Positions 15,535-24,001 are shown, counted from the stretch's first letter. The stretch is 25,027 bases of DNA from Oceanococcus sp041625325 (GCA_041625325.1 JBFJTN010000028.1:1-25027); one strand, 5' to 3'. Notes: generated from the letters alone by a model not told the origin. Numbers and translations are program-made.

Positions 15535-16226
15535 TCGAGGCCATCGCCCTGCTGACAGCCTTGCTGGCCGGTCTGCTGCTCGGCGGGCGCTGGCGGCGCG
15601 GGGGTGTGCCCGCCCAGGAACCGCCAGCCGGCGCGGAATCGGAGGCCCTGGCCCGCATCCAGGCGGCCAACGAGGAGCGCCAGCGCATCTACCGGGATCT
15701 GCACGATGACATCGGCGCCAAGCTGCTCACCCTGATCCACAGCCTGGACGACGAGCGCCACGCGGACATCGCCCGCGCCGTGATGCAGGACCTGCGCGAC
15801 ATCGTCTCGCGCTCGGTGCAGGCCGAGGGCAGCCTGCTCGAGATCCTGGCGCAGATCCGCGACGAGACCGAGCAACGCCTGGCCACCCTGCAGCTGCCGC
15901 TGCACTGGGAGCAGGCCGAGGATCTGCCCGACCCGGCCCTGGACGAAGGCCAGGCCCTGCATCTGTTCCGCATCATGCGCGAAGCGGTGACCAACGCCCT
16001 GCGCCATGCCAGCCCGCGCCAGATCCGCATCCGCGCCCGGCTGGTCGCCGGCGAGCTGCTGCTGGATGTCACCGATGACGGCCCCGGGCCGCAGCCGGAC
16101 CGCCGCGGCGCGGGCACCTCTGCCATGCGCCGCCGCGCCCAGGACCTGCACGGCAGCATCGAATGGAACCGCGGCACCGAAGGCGGCACCAAGGTGCTGC
16201 TGCGCTTTCCCCTGCCAGCCGCATGA
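15531..16226 (+). CDS. Short histidine kinase (HisKA_3/HATPase type) with an N-terminal TM and no sensor domain
   Basis: 231 aa. One N-terminal hydrophobic segment (residues 4-19) is followed by an Arg-rich stop and directly by the dimerisation helix RQRIYRDLHDDIGAKLL, with the phospho-acceptor His58, as in NarX/DesK-type kinases. The ATPase part has the N box REAVTNALRHA, the G1 box DDGPG and the GGT of the G2 box. The periplasmic or cytoplasmic sensor that usually precedes these domains is missing. The ATGA overlaps with the kinase and regulator genes suggest that the input comes from the Ser/Thr kinase, which is inference. Confidence 0.9.
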   Translation: MIEAIALLTALLAGLLLGGRWRRGGVPAQEPPAGAESEALARIQAANEERQRIYRDLHDDIGAKLLTLIHSLDDERHADIARAVMQDLRDIVSRSVQAEGSLLEILAQIRDETEQRLATLQLPLHWEQAEDLPDPALDEGQALHLFRIMREAVTNALRHASPRQIRIRARLVAGELLLDVTDDGPGPQPDRRGAGTSAMRRRAQDLHGSIEWNRGTEGGTKVLLRFPLPAA

Positions 16227-16879
16227 AGGCGCCGACCGACATCCGCCGTGGCCTGGTCGTCGAGGACCATCCGGAAACCGCCGGCTGGCTCCTGTCCCTG
16301 CTGCACGAAGCCTTTCCCGGGATAGACGCCCAGGGCGCCGCCAGCCTGAGCGAGGCGCGCGCCCTGCTGGCTCGACAGCCACCCGACCTCGCCCTGGTCG
16401 ATCTCGATCTGCCGGACGGATCCGGGGTCGATCTGATCCGCGAACTGCAGCGCGGGCATCCGGCCTGTCGCTGCATCGTCACCACCATCTACGCGGACGA
16501 TCATCATCTGTTCCCGGCCCTGCATGCCGGCGCCAGCGGCTATCTGCTCAAGGACCAGGCCAAAGCCCGCGTGCTGCAGGCCCTGCAGGGCATCCTCTCG
16601 GGCGAGCCGCCGCTGTCACCGGCCATCGCCCAGCGCCTGCTGCGGGTGTTCGCCGCCCCGCCGGCCGGACCGGAAGATGCCTTGTCGCCGCGCGAGCGGG
16701 AGACGCTGACCCTGATCGCGAAGGGCTACAAGCTGCCCGAGGTCGCCAGCCACCTGGGAGTGACCCGCAACACCGCCGCGGGCTACATCAAGACCGTCTA
16801 CCGCAAGCTGGAAATTTCCAGCCGCGCCGAAGCCACCCTGGAAGCGGCCAGGCTGGGCCTGGTCCGCACCGAACTCTGA
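16223..16879 (+). CDS. NarL/LuxR-type response regulator
   Basis: 218 aa from the ATG at 16223, which overlaps the previous stop by four bases. The receiver domain has the acidic pocket VVEDH, the phosphorylation site Asp60 in LVDLDLPDGSG, the Thr of the IVTTIY switch and Lys in YLLKDQ. The C-terminal DNA-binding domain LSPRERETLTLIAKGYK...LGVTRNTAAGYIKTVYRKL is LuxR-type. The partner is presumably the HisKA_3 kinase encoded immediately upstream. Targets are unknown. The stop lies nine bases from that of the convergent rlmI gene. Confidence 0.95.
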   Translation: MKAPTDIRRGLVVEDHPETAGWLLSLLHEAFPGIDAQGAASLSEARALLARQPPDLALVDLDLPDGSGVDLIRELQRGHPACRCIVTTIYADDHHLFPALHAGASGYLLKDQAKARVLQALQGILSGEPPLSPAIAQRLLRVFAAPPAGPEDALSPRERETLTLIAKGYKLPEVASHLGVTRNTAAGYIKTVYRKLEISSRAEATLEAARLGLVRTEL

Positions 16880-16888
16880 TCAGCCGCT

Positions 16889-18079
16889 TCAGGCGCCGCT
16901 CAGATCGCGCAGGGCAAAGACCTTGAGATAGGCGGTTTCCGGCATCGCCGGGTGCACCGGGTGATCCGGCCCGGCGCCGCCCTGATGCACGCACTGCAGA
17001 CGCCGGCCCAGCCGGGCGGCCTCGCGCTGCACCATCTGCAGCAGGGTCTCGGCCGGCATGTGGTGGGAACAGCTGGCGGCGAACAGCATGCCGCCCGGAG
17101 CCAGCAATTGCAGGGCCACGTGATTGAGCCGGGCATAGTGCTCGCGCCCGGCCTCGAAGTCCTTGCGCCGCTTGATCAGGGCCGGCGGGTCAACCACGAT
17201 GTGATCAAAGACCTCGCCCGCATCGCGCAGGGCCCGCAACTGTTCCAGCGCATCGCCACAACGGGTTTCCACCCTGAGATCATGCGCCGCGGCGGTGGCC
17301 TCCAGCTGGTCCAGGGCCGCGCGCGAGGCATCGATGCACAGCACCCTGGCCGCGCCGGCCGCGGCGGCGCCGAGGCCCCAGCCGCCGACATAGCTGAATA
17401 CGTCCAGCACCCGGGCGCCGCCAGCCAGCCGGGCGAACAGCTCACGATTCGGCCGCTGATCATAGAACCAGCCGGTCTTCTGCCCCTGCGCCAGGCTGAT
17501 CCGATGCCGCAGGCCGGATTCCGGCACCTCGACCGCCTCCACCGGCGGACCGATCCATTCGTCCTCGGCAGGCAGGCCCTCCAGCGCGCGGGCCGGATTG
17601 TCGTTGCGCAACAGCAGGCTGCTGGCGCCGCACAGATCCATCAGTGGCGGCAGCCACAGCTCGCGCAGGACGTCCATGCCGGCGGTATTGGCCTGCGCCA
17701 CCAGCACGGGGCCGTAGCGGTCGACGATCAGGCCGGGCAGTTCATCGCCCTCGCCATGCAGCAGCCGGTAGTAGGGTTCGGTGTGGCCGCGCGCGCGCCA
17801 GTCCAGCGCCCGGCGTAGCCGGGAGGCAAAGAAATCGCCATCCACGGCGACCGGCTCGCGACTGAGCAGACGCACGCTGATCAGGGTGGCCGGATTGACC
17901 GTCCCGCGGCCGACGAAACGGGCCTTTTCGTCCACCACGTCGACGATTGCGCCCGGCGGCAAGCCCCGCAGGGGCGTGCGCCTGGTGTCAATCTGGTTGG
18001 AGTAGATCCACAGCTGGCCCTTGCGCAGGCGGCTGGACTCGCGCGGGTTCAGGCGCAGGGTGGCGACGGGTTCGGTCAT
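16889..18079 (-). CDS. rlmI: 23S rRNA (cytosine-C5)-methyltransferase RlmI-like
   Basis: 396 aa, the same length as E. coli RlmI, using the ATG at 18079. An N-terminal PUA domain (RLRKGQLWIYSNQI...GAIVDVVDE) is followed by a class I Rossmann methyltransferase: KTGWFYDQRPNR, the SAM-binding DVFSYVGGWG, VDPPALIKRRKDF and FAASCSHHM, whose Cys would be the nucleophile for m5C, then DHPVHPAMPETAYLK at the end. RlmI methylates C1962 of 23S rRNA. It lies downstream of the pilus genes on the same strand, but 153 bases away; no functional link is implied. The rlmI symbol rests on motif similarity. Confidence 0.88.
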   Translation of the reverse strand: MTEPVATLRLNPRESSRLRKGQLWIYSNQIDTRRTPLRGLPPGAIVDVVDEKARFVGRGTVNPATLISVRLLSREPVAVDGDFFASRLRRALDWRARGHTEPYYRLLHGEGDELPGLIVDRYGPVLVAQANTAGMDVLRELWLPPLMDLCGASSLLLRNDNPARALEGLPAEDEWIGPPVEAVEVPESGLRHRISLAQGQKTGWFYDQRPNRELFARLAGGARVLDVFSYVGGWGLGAAAAGAARVLCIDASRAALDQLEATAAAHDLRVETRCGDALEQLRALRDAGEVFDHIVVDPPALIKRRKDFEAGREHYARLNHVALQLLAPGGMLFAASCSHHMPAETLLQMVQREAARLGRRLQCVHQGGAGPDHPVHPAMPETAYLKVFALRDLSGA

Positions 18080-18231
18080 GGGCAAGTCGGCGCCGGTCCG
18101 ATCATCGGAAGCGGCGCGAAAGGCAATCGGGGGCGCGAGCTTACTACAGGGCAGCCAGGCCCAAGCGAGCCTCTCGGCGCGAAACGGAACGCGTTAGCGA
18201 AGCCGTCCGAGCGCAGCGGCGCGCGAGCTGG

Positions 18232-18591
18232 CTATCGGCGACCCTGAGCTTCGTGGCCCTGGGGCACGACCAGAATCTGCAGATTGCCGCCAGGCGTGGC
18301 CACGAATGCCGAGGATGAAGTCGCCCGACCGTCACCAGCCGCACGGTCCGGCGCGTCCCCGAAACTGGAGCCGCCCACGACGGCCGAACCATGGCCGCTG
18401 CGCAGGCCGTGATAGGCGTAGCTCTGGTCCAGCTGACCCAGGGCTTCGGCCGCATCCTCGGCCTCGTTGGCCGGGCTGAGCGAGCTGACGCCCAGCCCCA
18501 GCAGCACGGCCAGACCGGGTCTCATCAATGCAGCGGGCGGACGCCCGCCCCCTGTACGCCTGACGGCGTCTGGCCTGAATTTCCTGTTCAT
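18232..18591 (-). CDS. Small protein related to the prepilin-like protein, carried on a signal-peptide-like N-terminus
   Basis: 119 aa from the ATG at 18591; an ATG at 18525 would give a shorter form starting MRPGLAVLLGLG. Residues about 23-41 look like a Sec signal peptide. After it, DAAEALGQLDQSYAYHGLRS and SAVVGGSSFGDA align without gaps to the small prepilin-like protein encoded at 24225-24605: 28 of 42 residues are identical over the aligned block. The prepilin-type membrane segment of that protein is missing here. The C-terminal 35 residues are unrelated. It is the last gene of the tadA-tadB-tadC-prepilin run, 62 bases after the previous stop. It could be a degenerate copy or a secreted partner of the pilin. 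Confidence 0.6.
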   Translation of the reverse strand: MNRKFRPDAVRRTGGGRPPAALMRPGLAVLLGLGVSSLSPANEAEDAAEALGQLDQSYAYHGLRSGHGSAVVGGSSFGDAPDRAAGDGRATSSSAFVATPGGNLQILVVPQGHEAQGRR

Positions 18592-18653
18592 GGCGCTGCT
18601 TTTACCGCAGGCGGCATGAAGGAAATGTCATTTCGACCAGGACGGCAGCGCAC

Positions 18654-19952
18654 TCAGGGCAGCGTGGAACCCTCGCCATCCGGCGGGGTGGAAATCCACG
18701 CCTCGTCACCCAGATCCATGGGCAGATTGACCTGGAAGGGCGCAGCGAAACCATCCAGCGCGTTGCGCAGAGGGTCGTCCGGATGCGGCACCGGCTCGGC
18801 GGCCAGAGTCTGCAGGCTGCCCCAGTCGGTGCCGGCGCTGCCGCCCGTGCCGGTGCCCGACGTGCCCGTCGTGGCCTCGGTGACGCAGCTGAATTCGCTG
18901 CTCGGCGCCTGCGCACCCAGGTCGTTCTGCAGAAAGGTGAGCTGGCCGTTGGGCAGACCGGCATTGAGCAGGGCATCGGTCAGGGTCAGGAAGCCGGCGG
19001 TCTCGATCGCGCCCGAGGTCAGCAGCACGGCGCCGTCCGGGCAGCAGATATCCATGCCGGCGATGCTGGTGATCACGATCTCGGTGAGGAATCTGGTGTA
19101 GTTGCCGCTGGGATCCGTCAGGCCATTGAGTACGGTCAGATAGCTGTTGGCCTGGGCCACGATTTCGGCTTCCAGACCGGCCAGGATCGACTGCTGCGAC
19201 ACGCCCGTGCTGCAGTCCACCGGCGCGACGACGGGCTGGGTCACGCAGGCGCAGGTCTCCGGCAGGGTCACGTCGCAAGGGACGAGTGGGTCGCTGCAAT
19301 AGCCGCCGGAGGCGGGCTCGACCGCAGCGACACGGCTCTCGCAGGGGCTGCCGGCCACCACTTTCTGCGACAGGTAGCGCGACTGGATGTCCGCCGGCGC
19401 GATCGGGCAGGCCAGGGCCGTCGAGCGATACAGATGCCCCTGGATGCCATCGGGCGAGGCGCCGATGGCGTAGTTGGGGCCACCCTGCAGGGCCTTGAGA
19501 TAACTCACTGCCCCGGTGGCGGGCAGACCGCTCAGGCCGGTGTTGTCGGCCACCTCGTCGCTGGTGCCCTTGATGCAGGGCGTGCCGGTGCAATCCGGCC
19601 CCGAATAGTAGACCGGCTCGCGGCTGGTGAAGCGGTCGTCACGCACCCCGATCAACGCCCGGTAATTCCGGTGCGCCGGATCCGGCGCCAGCGGCGGCAC
19701 CGTGCGGTCCACATAGGGCACCAGCGGCGCCTCATGCTCGTCGAAACCCAGGACCCGGCCCAGCGCAGCACCGTTGCCATCGTAGACCGTGATGTCATGC
19801 GAGGTTTTGGCCGCCATATGCTTGATCAGCGCATCGCGGATCGCGACCAGACCCACCAGCGAGCCGATCACGAGGATGGTGATCAGCAGCAGCAACTCAA
19901 TGGTGACAATGAAGCCTGCCTGCGCGCGCCGTTCCGCGATCGCCGTGGCCAT
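18654..19952 (-). CDS. Large Cys-rich prepilin-like protein of the Tad locus
   Basis: 432 aa from the ATG at 19952, sharing one base with the tadC stop. The N-terminus AQAGFIVTIELLLLITILVI has a Gly13-Phe14 and a Glu at +6 after Phe, then a hydrophobic helix ending GLVAIRDA. This matches the small prepilin-like protein at 24225-24605 (19 of 31 residues identical over this segment) and is like a type IV prepilin leader. The remaining 390 residues form an exposed domain with 12 Cys residues, often paired, and Gly/Ser-rich stretches. A tip or adhesin subunit, like TadE/F/G or large minor pilins, is possible. No known family was recognised. The extracellular role is inferred. Confidence 0.7.
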   Translation of the reverse strand: MATAIAERRAQAGFIVTIELLLLITILVIGSLVGLVAIRDALIKHMAAKTSHDITVYDGNGAALGRVLGFDEHEAPLVPYVDRTVPPLAPDPAHRNYRALIGVRDDRFTSREPVYYSGPDCTGTPCIKGTSDEVADNTGLSGLPATGAVSYLKALQGGPNYAIGASPDGIQGHLYRSTALACPIAPADIQSRYLSQKVVAGSPCESRVAAVEPASGGYCSDPLVPCDVTLPETCACVTQPVVAPVDCSTGVSQQSILAGLEAEIVAQANSYLTVLNGLTDPSGNYTRFLTEIVITSIAGMDICCPDGAVLLTSGAIETAGFLTLTDALLNAGLPNGQLTFLQNDLGAQAPSSEFSCVTEATTGTSGTGTGGSAGTDWGSLQTLAAEPVPHPDDPLRNALDGFAAPFQVNLPMDLGDEAWISTPPDGEGSTLP

Positions 19953-20803
19953 CAGAAGAGCTCCCCGATCATGCCCAGCACCTCGAACACCTGCTGCGCG
20001 GCCGGGAACAGCACCAGCATGACGAACATGGGAAAGGAAATCAGCAGCATCGGCAGCATGGCCTCCATGGATTTGCGATTGACCAGCTCGGCCGCCTGCT
20101 GGTCCTGCCGGGCCTTGAGCAGCTCCGCCTGCGCCCGCAGCGTTTCGACGACCGGGGAACCGGCCCGATAGGCCACGCCGATGATAGCCGCCAGCCGCAT
20201 CAGGCTGGGAACCCCGGTGCGTTCGGCGAGCATCGCGAAGGCGGCGTCGCGATCGCGTCCCGCGTCGATTTCCAGCGCCAGCAGACCAACCTCCTGTGCC
20301 AGCGGATGCTCCTCCTTGAGACCATGCTCGGCGGCCTGCCGGAAAGCCTGGGTGAGGTTCATCCCCGACTGCAGATAGACGACCATCAGGTTGATGAAAA
20401 AGCTCAGCGCCGATTCGATTTCGGCACGGCGGCGGCGGCGGCGGCCGAGCAGCCACAGCTCCGGCAGGAAACTGCCGGCCAGACCCGCGCCCAGCCAGGT
20501 CCACCAGGGCCAGGCGTAGCGGCCCAGCTCGGCCATGCCCAGACCCAGCAGCAGGCCGAGCACCAGCTTGCTCGACCAGTACAGGCCCCCTACCGCATCC
20601 GGCCGACGTCCGGCCTGGCGAATCAGACGCGCCGGGTAGAGACGCAACCCGCCCCTGTCTTCCGCCTGCAGGCCGGCATCATCCGGCCCATCGACGCCGC
20701 GGGCATCCCCCAGCAAACGGCCGAATTCCAGCCGGAACAGGAGCCAGGCCGAACCCAGCAGCAATATCAGCAGGACCAGGTCCAGTATCCATAGCGGCTT
20801 CAC
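19952..20803 (-). CDS. tadC: TadC-like inner-membrane platform protein (T2SF family)
   Basis: 283 aa. The GTG at 20803 is chosen because it overlaps the tadB stop in GTGA. The protein has a hydrophobic N-terminus, then a cytoplasmic T2SF domain (ALSFFINLMVVYLQSGMNLTQAF, IDAGRDRDAAFAMLAERTGVP, ALVNRKSMEAMLP-like helices), then hydrophobic C-terminal segments (MLLISFPMFVMLVLF). This is the layout of TadC, which with TadB forms the base through which the ATPase drives pilin assembly. Coupled translation with tadB and the prepilin-like gene supports the role. Confidence 0.88.
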   Translation of the reverse strand: MKPLWILDLVLLILLLGSAWLLFRLEFGRLLGDARGVDGPDDAGLQAEDRGGLRLYPARLIRQAGRRPDAVGGLYWSSKLVLGLLLGLGMAELGRYAWPWWTWLGAGLAGSFLPELWLLGRRRRRRAEIESALSFFINLMVVYLQSGMNLTQAFRQAAEHGLKEEHPLAQEVGLLALEIDAGRDRDAAFAMLAERTGVPSLMRLAAIIGVAYRAGSPVVETLRAQAELLKARQDQQAAELVNRKSMEAMLPMLLISFPMFVMLVLFPAAQQVFEVLGMIGELF

Positions 20804-21657
20804 AGGGCCACCCTCAGGATGCGGCGGAGCCAGAAGAAACCGCCCAGCTGCAGCAGTGCCGCCCCGACCAGCAAGGTGGACCCGCGGGGATGCGAAAACA
20901 GCGCGTCGAACCACTCCGGCTGCCGCCACAGGAACAGCGGCACCAGCAGATACGGCAGCCCGCCGCTGAACAAGGCCGCGTAACGGGCTCCGGACAGCTG
21001 GCCCTCCACCTTGGCGCGCAACTTGATGCGGTCGCGGATCAGGCCGTTCACGGCCCGGATCAGGGTGGCGAAGTCACCGCCCGAATGCCATTTGGCGATC
21101 AGCGCCTGCTGGAACAGGCGCACCCCTTCCGTGTCATAACGCAGGCCGATGCGGTGGACCGACCGCTCCATGCTCAGGCCCAGCTCCAGGCGCTGGACGA
21201 TCTCTTCCAGTTCCTCACGCACCGCGCCGCGCGAGCCCAGGGCCGCCGCCTGCAGGGCCTGGCGTGCGGGAAGCCCCCCCTGCAAGGCCGCGCTCATCAG
21301 ATCCATCGCATCCAGCAGACGGCTCTCGAAGCGCCGACCACGCCGGTCCGCCAGGTCCCGCAGCAGCAGCAGCAACATCAGCAGCAGGGCCAGACTCCCC
21401 CCGGCGGCCAGCGGCAGCTCCACGGCGGCGACTTCGGTCAGCAACAGCAGCAGGCCCAGGCCCAGCAGCAGCAGGCCCGCGACGAAAACCGGCGGCGCCA
21501 GCGGCAGGTTCAAGCGCAGCAGCAGACGCGGCAAGGGGCCGGGGACCACCTCGGCCTCATCCGCGGCAGCGCCTTCGCCGCCGCCGGGCGACCACAGCCG
21601 CAGGGCGGAGTAGCCCAGCGCGGCAAGGGCGGCCAGCAGGGCGAGAAGTTCGATCAT
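20800..21657 (-). CDS. tadB: TadB-like inner-membrane platform protein (T2SF family)
   Basis: 285 aa, ATG at 21657, overlapping the tadA stop in ATGA. Two N-terminal membrane segments flank a low-complexity linker. The T2SF domain follows: DAMDLMSAALQGGLPARQAL, REELEEIVQRLELGLSMERSV, LFQQALIAKWHSGGDFATLIR, then hydrophobic C-terminal helices. The RYAALFSGGLPYLLVPLFLW segment is a membrane helix pair typical of TadB. It acts with TadC and the TadA ATPase in pilus assembly at the inner membrane. Confidence 0.9.
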   Translation of the reverse strand: MIELLALLAALAALGYSALRLWSPGGGEGAAADEAEVVPGPLPRLLLRLNLPLAPPVFVAGLLLLGLGLLLLLTEVAAVELPLAAGGSLALLLMLLLLLRDLADRRGRRFESRLLDAMDLMSAALQGGLPARQALQAAALGSRGAVREELEEIVQRLELGLSMERSVHRIGLRYDTEGVRLFQQALIAKWHSGGDFATLIRAVNGLIRDRIKLRAKVEGQLSGARYAALFSGGLPYLLVPLFLWRQPEWFDALFSHPRGSTLLVGAALLQLGGFFWLRRILRVAL

Positions 21658-22973
21658 GCGCCCGCCGTCCGCGCCGCGCGCAGGGATTCGGGGATGTCGA
21701 AGCCCAGTGTCTGCACACCGTCCAGCAGCTGGATGGGCGCGTCCGTCGCTTCATGGTGGCCCACGATGCGCCCCTGGTCATCCACGCCTTCGGCTTTGAA
21801 GCGGAACAGTTCGACGGCCTGCAATTCATCGGCAGCCAGACGCAGTTCGCACAGGCTGGTGACCCGCCGGCTGCCATCACGAAAACGCATGACCTGCACG
21901 ATCAGATGAATCGCCGAGCCGATCATGTCACGCAGGGTTTCGCGCGGCAGGCCCGCGTCGCCCATGTGGGCCAGCGCCTCCAGCCGGCGCAGCACGTCCT
22001 GCGGGCTGTTCGCGTGTACGGTGGTCAGGCTGCCATCGTGACCGACATTCATCGCCTGCAGCATGTCCATCACCTCGGCGCCGCGCACCTCGCCGACGAT
22101 GATGCGATCGGCGCGCATGCGCAGCGCGGTGCGGACCAGGTCGCGCAGATTGACCCCGCCACGCCCTTCCGCGTTGGCCGGGCGGGACTCCAGGGGAATC
22201 ACGTGCGGATGATCCAGCTGCAGTTCCGCCGTCTCTTCGATGGTGACGATCCGCTCTGTCGCGGGAACGAATCGCGAGATCACGTTCAGCAGGGTGGTCT
22301 TGCCCGCCGCGGCACTGCCGGCGATGACCAGGTTGCGCCCTGCACTGACCGCGAGGGCCAGCAGGTCCAGCATCGGCTGGCTCAGGAAACCGCCGCTGAC
22401 CAGCTCGTCCGCGGTGACCGGGTCGGCCCGGAAGCGACGGATCGACACGATCGCGCCACGCGCGCACAGCGGCGGGATCACCGCATGCAGGCGGCTGCCG
22501 TCCGACAGCTTGGCGTCGACCATCGGGGAGGTGGCGTCCAGGTGGCGTCCCTGGGCGGAGACGATGCGGTCCAGAAAGCGGCGCAGGTGGGCATCATCGT
22601 CGAAGTGCAACTCGGTCCGCTCCAGGCGACCGCCACGATCGACCCAGACCTCACCGGGGCCGTTGACCAGGATGTCCGAGATCGCATGATCCAGCATCAG
22701 GGGCGCCAGCGGCCCCATGCCGCTGAGCTCCTCGAGAATATCCTTCTCCAGCCTGCGCAGCTCCTCGTCGCTGATGCCGGCGGCCTGCTCTTCGTTCAGA
22801 TCCTCGACGATTTCCCGGATACGGGTCCTGACCTCGTCCGGCTGGGTCAGCGCCATCGCGCCACCATCATCCTCGATGGTCCGGATCAGGCGATCGTGGA
22901 CCCGGCGGCGCAGGGTCGGAAAATGTTCTGCGCGAGCAGCATCCGGGACAGCATCGCGTTTGCTCCTGAACAC
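21654..22973 (-). CDS. tadA: TadA/CpaF-type secretion ATPase
   Basis: 439 aa from a GTG at 22973, set by a very strong Shine-Dalgarno (AAGGAGGAG at 22978-22986). The N-terminal helical region is followed by DILVNGPGEVWVDR and SDGSRLHAVIPPL, then the P-loop at 219-226 reads GSAAAGKT rather than the usual GGTGSGKT. Downstream are TIEETAELQLDHPHVI (Asp box), DLVRTALRMRADRIIVGEVRG (Walker B) and GHDGSLTTVHAN (His box). These are the motifs of the hexameric ATPase powering Tad pilus extension and retraction. It is cytoplasmic and bound to TadB/TadC. Confidence 0.95.
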   Translation of the reverse strand: MFRSKRDAVPDAARAEHFPTLRRRVHDRLIRTIEDDGGAMALTQPDEVRTRIREIVEDLNEEQAAGISDEELRRLEKDILEELSGMGPLAPLMLDHAISDILVNGPGEVWVDRGGRLERTELHFDDDAHLRRFLDRIVSAQGRHLDATSPMVDAKLSDGSRLHAVIPPLCARGAIVSIRRFRADPVTADELVSGGFLSQPMLDLLALAVSAGRNLVIAGSAAAGKTTLLNVISRFVPATERIVTIEETAELQLDHPHVIPLESRPANAEGRGGVNLRDLVRTALRMRADRIIVGEVRGAEVMDMLQAMNVGHDGSLTTVHANSPQDVLRRLEALAHMGDAGLPRETLRDMIGSAIHLIVQVMRFRDGSRRVTSLCELRLAADELQAVELFRFKAEGVDDQGRIVGHHEATDAPIQLLDGVQTLGFDIPESLRAARTAGA

Positions 22974-22977
22974 CAGG

Positions 22978-22986
22978 CTCCTCCTT
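22978..22986 (-). promoter_or_regulatory. Strong ribosome binding site setting the GTG start of tadA
   Basis: Read on the minus strand the site is AAGGAGGAG, nearly complementary to the 16S rRNA 3' end, four bases before the GTG. It makes the rare start codon credible and puts high translation on the ATPase despite being inside an operon. Confidence 0.85.
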
Positions 22987-23010
22987 GGTTGAGCGCCCGG
23001 CGGCGCCGGA

Positions 23011-23787
23011 TCAGGGCGTGACGTAGACCGTCGACCGGTTCAGACCGGCGACGAGCTCCACGGCACGTTCTGTCTGTTGCGGGGTCACCGATACGGCCCG
23101 GCCCGCAGCCACATCGTACGCGCTGTGCAGCACGAGAGAAACGGTGTCCTGCGTTCCCACATGGGCCAGCGGGTAGACATGCTCGGGGCTGACCGCCAGC
23201 ACCAGGGTCGTCGCACCGCTGACGGCCGGGCTCGACGGCTTCTGCTGCAGCAGGCCGGCGATCTTCTTGTCATCCCCGGCCGGGCCGGCGCCGCTGCGGG
23301 GCCGCATCACCCCGACCAGGCGCACATCCGTGGCCGCCGTCCGCACGCCGCGGCGGCTGCGCACCAGCACATCCAGCCGGTCGCCGGCGCGCAGCTGTGA
23401 CAGCGGCACGGTGGAGTTGGCGCCCAGCTGCAGGCTGTACAGCACGCGGCCTTCGGGCACATGTTCAGCCAGCGAGCGCGAGACCTTGGCAGGCGGCGGC
23501 GCCAGTTCGGCGACAGAAATGCTTTCCCCCGCCGCCTTGTTCACGGCCAGACGTCGGCCGATCAGCTTGCGCGGGTCCTCGACACCGATGCGGTCCTGGT
23601 CCACCCGGGCCCGCTTCAGCATGCTGGCGTCAATCACCTGACCGGCCTGCACCCCCAGGCTGGTCACCCAGGCCTCGGCTGTGGTGGCGCGATCGTACTG
23701 CCGCAGCCCCAGTACGGAGGCCAGGATGCCGGAGCTGACGAACAGCGCCATGCTGGCGGTCACACTACCTTTGGATTTGCGGCTCAT
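23011..23787 (-). CDS. cpaB: CpaB/RcpC-type pilus assembly protein
   Basis: 258 aa. One N-terminal membrane segment (residues about 11-28) anchors the protein. The SAF domain (VTSLGVQAGQVIDASML, then RRLAVNKAAGESISVAEL) is the hallmark of the CpaB/RcpC family, and a second part, VPLSQLRAGDRLDVLVRSR then TTLVLAVSPEHVYPLAHV, continues the family pattern. CpaB is periplasmic and acts with the secretin (CpaC/RcpA), which is absent from this window. It is 37 bases upstream of tadA in the same direction. A candidate sigma-54 promoter lies about 105 bases before its ATG. Confidence 0.9.
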   Translation of the reverse strand: MSRKSKGSVTASMALFVSSGILASVLGLRQYDRATTAEAWVTSLGVQAGQVIDASMLKRARVDQDRIGVEDPRKLIGRRLAVNKAAGESISVAELAPPPAKVSRSLAEHVPEGRVLYSLQLGANSTVPLSQLRAGDRLDVLVRSRRGVRTAATDVRLVGVMRPRSGAGPAGDDKKIAGLLQQKPSSPAVSGATTLVLAVSPEHVYPLAHVGTQDTVSLVLHSAYDVAAGRAVSVTPQQTERAVELVAGLNRSTVYVTP

Positions 23788-23891
23788 AGTCGTTCTCGGA
23801 TGTCTGTGGGTGTGCTGCCGGAGCAGCGAGCAGTTCGATTTGTGGTCCTGGCAACCCGAACTTGACCGGGCTGCTCCTCAACTCTCCTGTC

Positions 23892-23906
23892 GCACGCTCC
23901 GTGCCA
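23892..23906 (-). promoter_or_regulatory. Candidate sigma-54 promoter of cpaB-tadABC
   Basis: Minus-strand TGGCACG-GAGC-GTGC. The -24 element TGGCACG is perfect, the spacing is four bases and the -12 reads GTGC (consensus TTGC). The predicted start of transcription is near 23881, giving a leader of about 94 bases. The same bases recur upstream of the prepilin-like gene. Confidence 0.6.
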
Positions 23907-24001
23907 ACTCGAGCAATGCGCCATATTTCCTTTGTTAACCGCGACTTAGGCTGCCAGGCACGCTCTCCCCTTGGGTCAGTCAGCAGCCTTTGCGCACGCG
24001 T

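Noticed and set aside
18783..20171. A 462-aa open frame on the plus strand
   Set aside because: It lies opposite the large prepilin-like gene and tadC, which have coupled starts and membrane segments. Its Gln/Arg/Gly-rich composition is that of an antisense shadow.
21264..23021. A 585-aa open frame on the plus strand
   Set aside because: It is antisense to tadB and tadA and shows no recognisable motif.
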